A stretch of 7,527 nucleotides of DNA, taken from contig QHZV01000360.1 of NCBI GenBank assembly GCA_003224785.1, positions 1-7,527 on the forward strand, written 5' to 3'. Position 1 is the first letter of the stretch, and each line of letters begins with the position of its first letter. The stretch is from Acidobacteriota bacterium (GTDB lineage: Bacteria; Acidobacteriota; Terriglobia; Terriglobales; Acidobacteriaceae). Positions 6,310 through 7,527 of this stretch are shown one piece after another. Under the pieces are notes generated by a model, which saw only the letters and a program-made list of their open reading frames with translations, did no database searches and was not told the DNA's origin. Position numbers and translations under genes: made by a program.

Positions 6310-7527
6310 GCAAGGGACGGAAGATGTGAAGCAACCGGCGTCTGTGTTTTGGTCGCCCGATTCCACAAAACTGATCACTTACATAACCGATTCCCGGAAC
6401 TCAGGCAGATTTACGAGCATTCAATATGTCCCCCCGGACCAACTTCGGCCCAAGGCGTACAGCGTCGTTTATCCCTTGCCGGGCGAGGTACTCGCTAAAG
6501 CAGAGCCCATTATTTTTGATATTCAGTCGGGAAAGCGGATTGACGTGAAGTCCCCTCCCATAGATCTTCCGTTTCAGGACGGTCCCGGTTTCGAATGGAC
6601 GCCCGACAACAAAACCATTTTTTATGACTACGATGATCGCGGCTTCAAGACCAAAGAAATCCGAACCATAGATCCAGACACCGGCGAACAACGGGTCGTG
6701 TTGCGGGAACATTCAGATCAGTATGTTGATCCGGGAGAGACGTTCTACCGCTTCGATCACGAAACCGGCGAACTCCTGCTGGCTTCGGAGCGCGATGGCT
6801 GGAACCACTTGTATCTTTACAGCAAGACAGGGCAACTGGAAAACCAGATTACGCAGGGCGCATGGGCGGTCAGGCAGATTGAATATGTAGACGAAAAGAA
6901 CCGTCGAGTGTACTTTCTGGCGGGTGGACGCGAGAAGAATGAAGATCCGTACCAAACTCATTTGTACAGCATTGGTTTCGACGGAAAAGGGCTAACGCTA
7001 CTCACGCCGGAAAATGCGAACCACTCAATCAGCGTTTCACCAGATGGAATGTTTTTTGTTGACAACTATTCCCGTGCGGATTGGCCCGGTGAGTCGGCGC
7101 TGCGACGCTCGAAGGACGGTTCAGAAGTCCGAGTCCTGGAAAAGACTGACGTCAGTAAGTTGCAGAGCGATGGGTGGAAATTCCCTGAGCCGTTTCAAGG
7201 CAAAGCTGCCGATGGTACCACTGATATCTACGGATTGATCTGGAAACCTTCAAACTTCGATCCTTCAAACAAATATCCCATCGTTGAGCACGTCTATACC
7301 GGGCCGCAGGACTTTTTTGTTCCCAAGACATTCGGAGGCATGCTGCGCCTGCAATCCGTAGCGGAACTTGGATTCGTTGTCGTAATGATAGATGGTCGTG
7401 GGACCGCGGGACGCTCGCGGGCATTTCACTGGTTTTCCTACAGAAATCTTGGCGGCTCATTCGAGGACCATGTGGCGATGATCAAGCAGATTGCCGCACA
7501 CAATTCGTACATGGACATTGACCGCGT
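6227..7527 (+). CDS. S9-family (DPP-IV-like) peptidase, propeller and start of the catalytic domain; frame-shifted and cut by the right edge
   Basis: This frame is open from 6161 to the window end. Homology-like sequence begins about 6299 (LLVEQGTEDV). ATG 6227, with GGAG at 6214-6217, could allow re-initiation but is probably incidental. Recognisable elements in order are VFWSPDSTKLI, the linker DQLRPKAYSVVYPLPGE, GFEWTPDNKTIFY, SERDGWNHLYLYSKTGQ, SISVSPDG, then entry into the alpha/beta hydrolase domain at YPIVEHVYTGPQ and GFVVVMIDGRGTAGRS. It ends at MDIDR, just before the expected GxSxGG nucleophile, so none of the Ser-Asp-His triad is in the window. The double-Glu motif (YEEE) that anchors the substrate N-terminus in true DPP-IV is absent between GTED and FWSPDS. 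It is therefore an S9 propeller peptidase of uncertain specificity. Confidence 0.75.
   Translation, partial: MKLSLPIRNGMAGWDYATPLPALRLLVEQGTEDVKQPASVFWSPDSTKLITYITDSRNSGRFTSIQYVPPDQLRPKAYSVVYPLPGEVLAKAEPIIFDIQSGKRIDVKSPPIDLPFQDGPGFEWTPDNKTIFYDYDDRGFKTKEIRTIDPDTGEQRVVLREHSDQYVDPGETFYRFDHETGELLLASERDGWNHLYLYSKTGQLENQITQGAWAVRQIEYVDEKNRRVYFLAGGREKNEDPYQTHLYSIGFDGKGLTLLTPENANHSISVSPDGMFFVDNYSRADWPGESALRRSKDGSEVRVLEKTDVSKLQSDGWKFPEPFQGKAADGTTDIYGLIWKPSNFDPSNKYPIVEHVYTGPQDFFVPKTFGGMLRLQSVAELGFVVVMIDGRGTAGRSRAFHWFSYRNLGGSFEDHVAMIKQIAAHNSYMDIDR
6265..6309 (+). other. Frameshift/disruption site in the S9 peptidase gene
   Basis: Upstream codons read in frame with 5782 (through GTSS, codon 6298-6300). 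Downstream codons read one base later (CTA 6299, TTG 6302, GTT 6305). One extra base or two missing bases near 6295-6300 would explain the switch. In addition, WM is followed by LRNPVTG with about 4-5 fewer residues than the usual ...WxRDxNLxxRNxATG hairpin. No slippery heptamer is visible, so this looks like a mutation or sequence error rather than programmed frameshifting. Confidence 0.65.

Overview
The window is bacterial protein-coding DNA of moderately high GC content, densely packed. It has no RNA gene, insertion sequence, CRISPR array or prophage signal that I can see. Several traits recall soil Acidobacteriota (Terriglobia-like): exported proteins whose signal peptides end in ...ALAQ or ...SFAQ, an M64 peptidase beside an S9 peptidase and a GH27 glycosidase, and a three-subunit hydroxyproline-type flavoenzyme. 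This taxonomic guess is inference from protein style, not from a marker gene.

Region 1 (about 2-3059, + strand) is a tightly overlapping operon cut by the left window edge. It encodes, in order, the C-terminal half of a DAO-family FAD oxidoreductase, an 81-residue [2Fe-2S] ferredoxin-like subunit, a pyridine-nucleotide/FAD oxidoreductase with a C-terminal BFD-like cysteine cluster, and a DapA-superfamily (class I aldolase-like) lyase. The first three match the subunit set of the heteromeric D-hydroxyproline dehydrogenases (LhpBEF type; relatives are HcnABC and the opine oxidases). The fourth is best read as the next enzyme of that pathway, 1-pyrroline-4-hydroxy-2-carboxylate deaminase (LhpC type). 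The junctions overlap by 8, 8 and 4 bases. The lyase appears to lack about 15 residues just after its substrate-binding loop.

Region 2 (3066-4412, - strand) is a secreted M64-family zinc metallopeptidase, convergent with the operon and only 6 bp from it. Region 3 (4413-4516) is a 104-bp divergent intergenic region. It holds a near-consensus sigma-70 promoter facing right, whose -35 box lies inside an 11-base palindrome.

Region 4 (4517-7527, + strand) holds a secreted GH27 alpha-galactosidase-type glycosidase, then an exported S9-family (DPP-IV-like) peptidase. The peptidase reading frame breaks near 6298 and continues in another frame to the right edge. Its catalytic serine would lie beyond the window.

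Taken together, two exported peptidases and an exported alpha-galactosidase beside hydroxyproline catabolism suggest a locus for using hydroxyproline-rich glycoproteins. Plant extensins, which carry Ser-O-alpha-galactose, or collagen-like proteins are possible substrates. The individual families are well supported; their joint role is a hypothesis.
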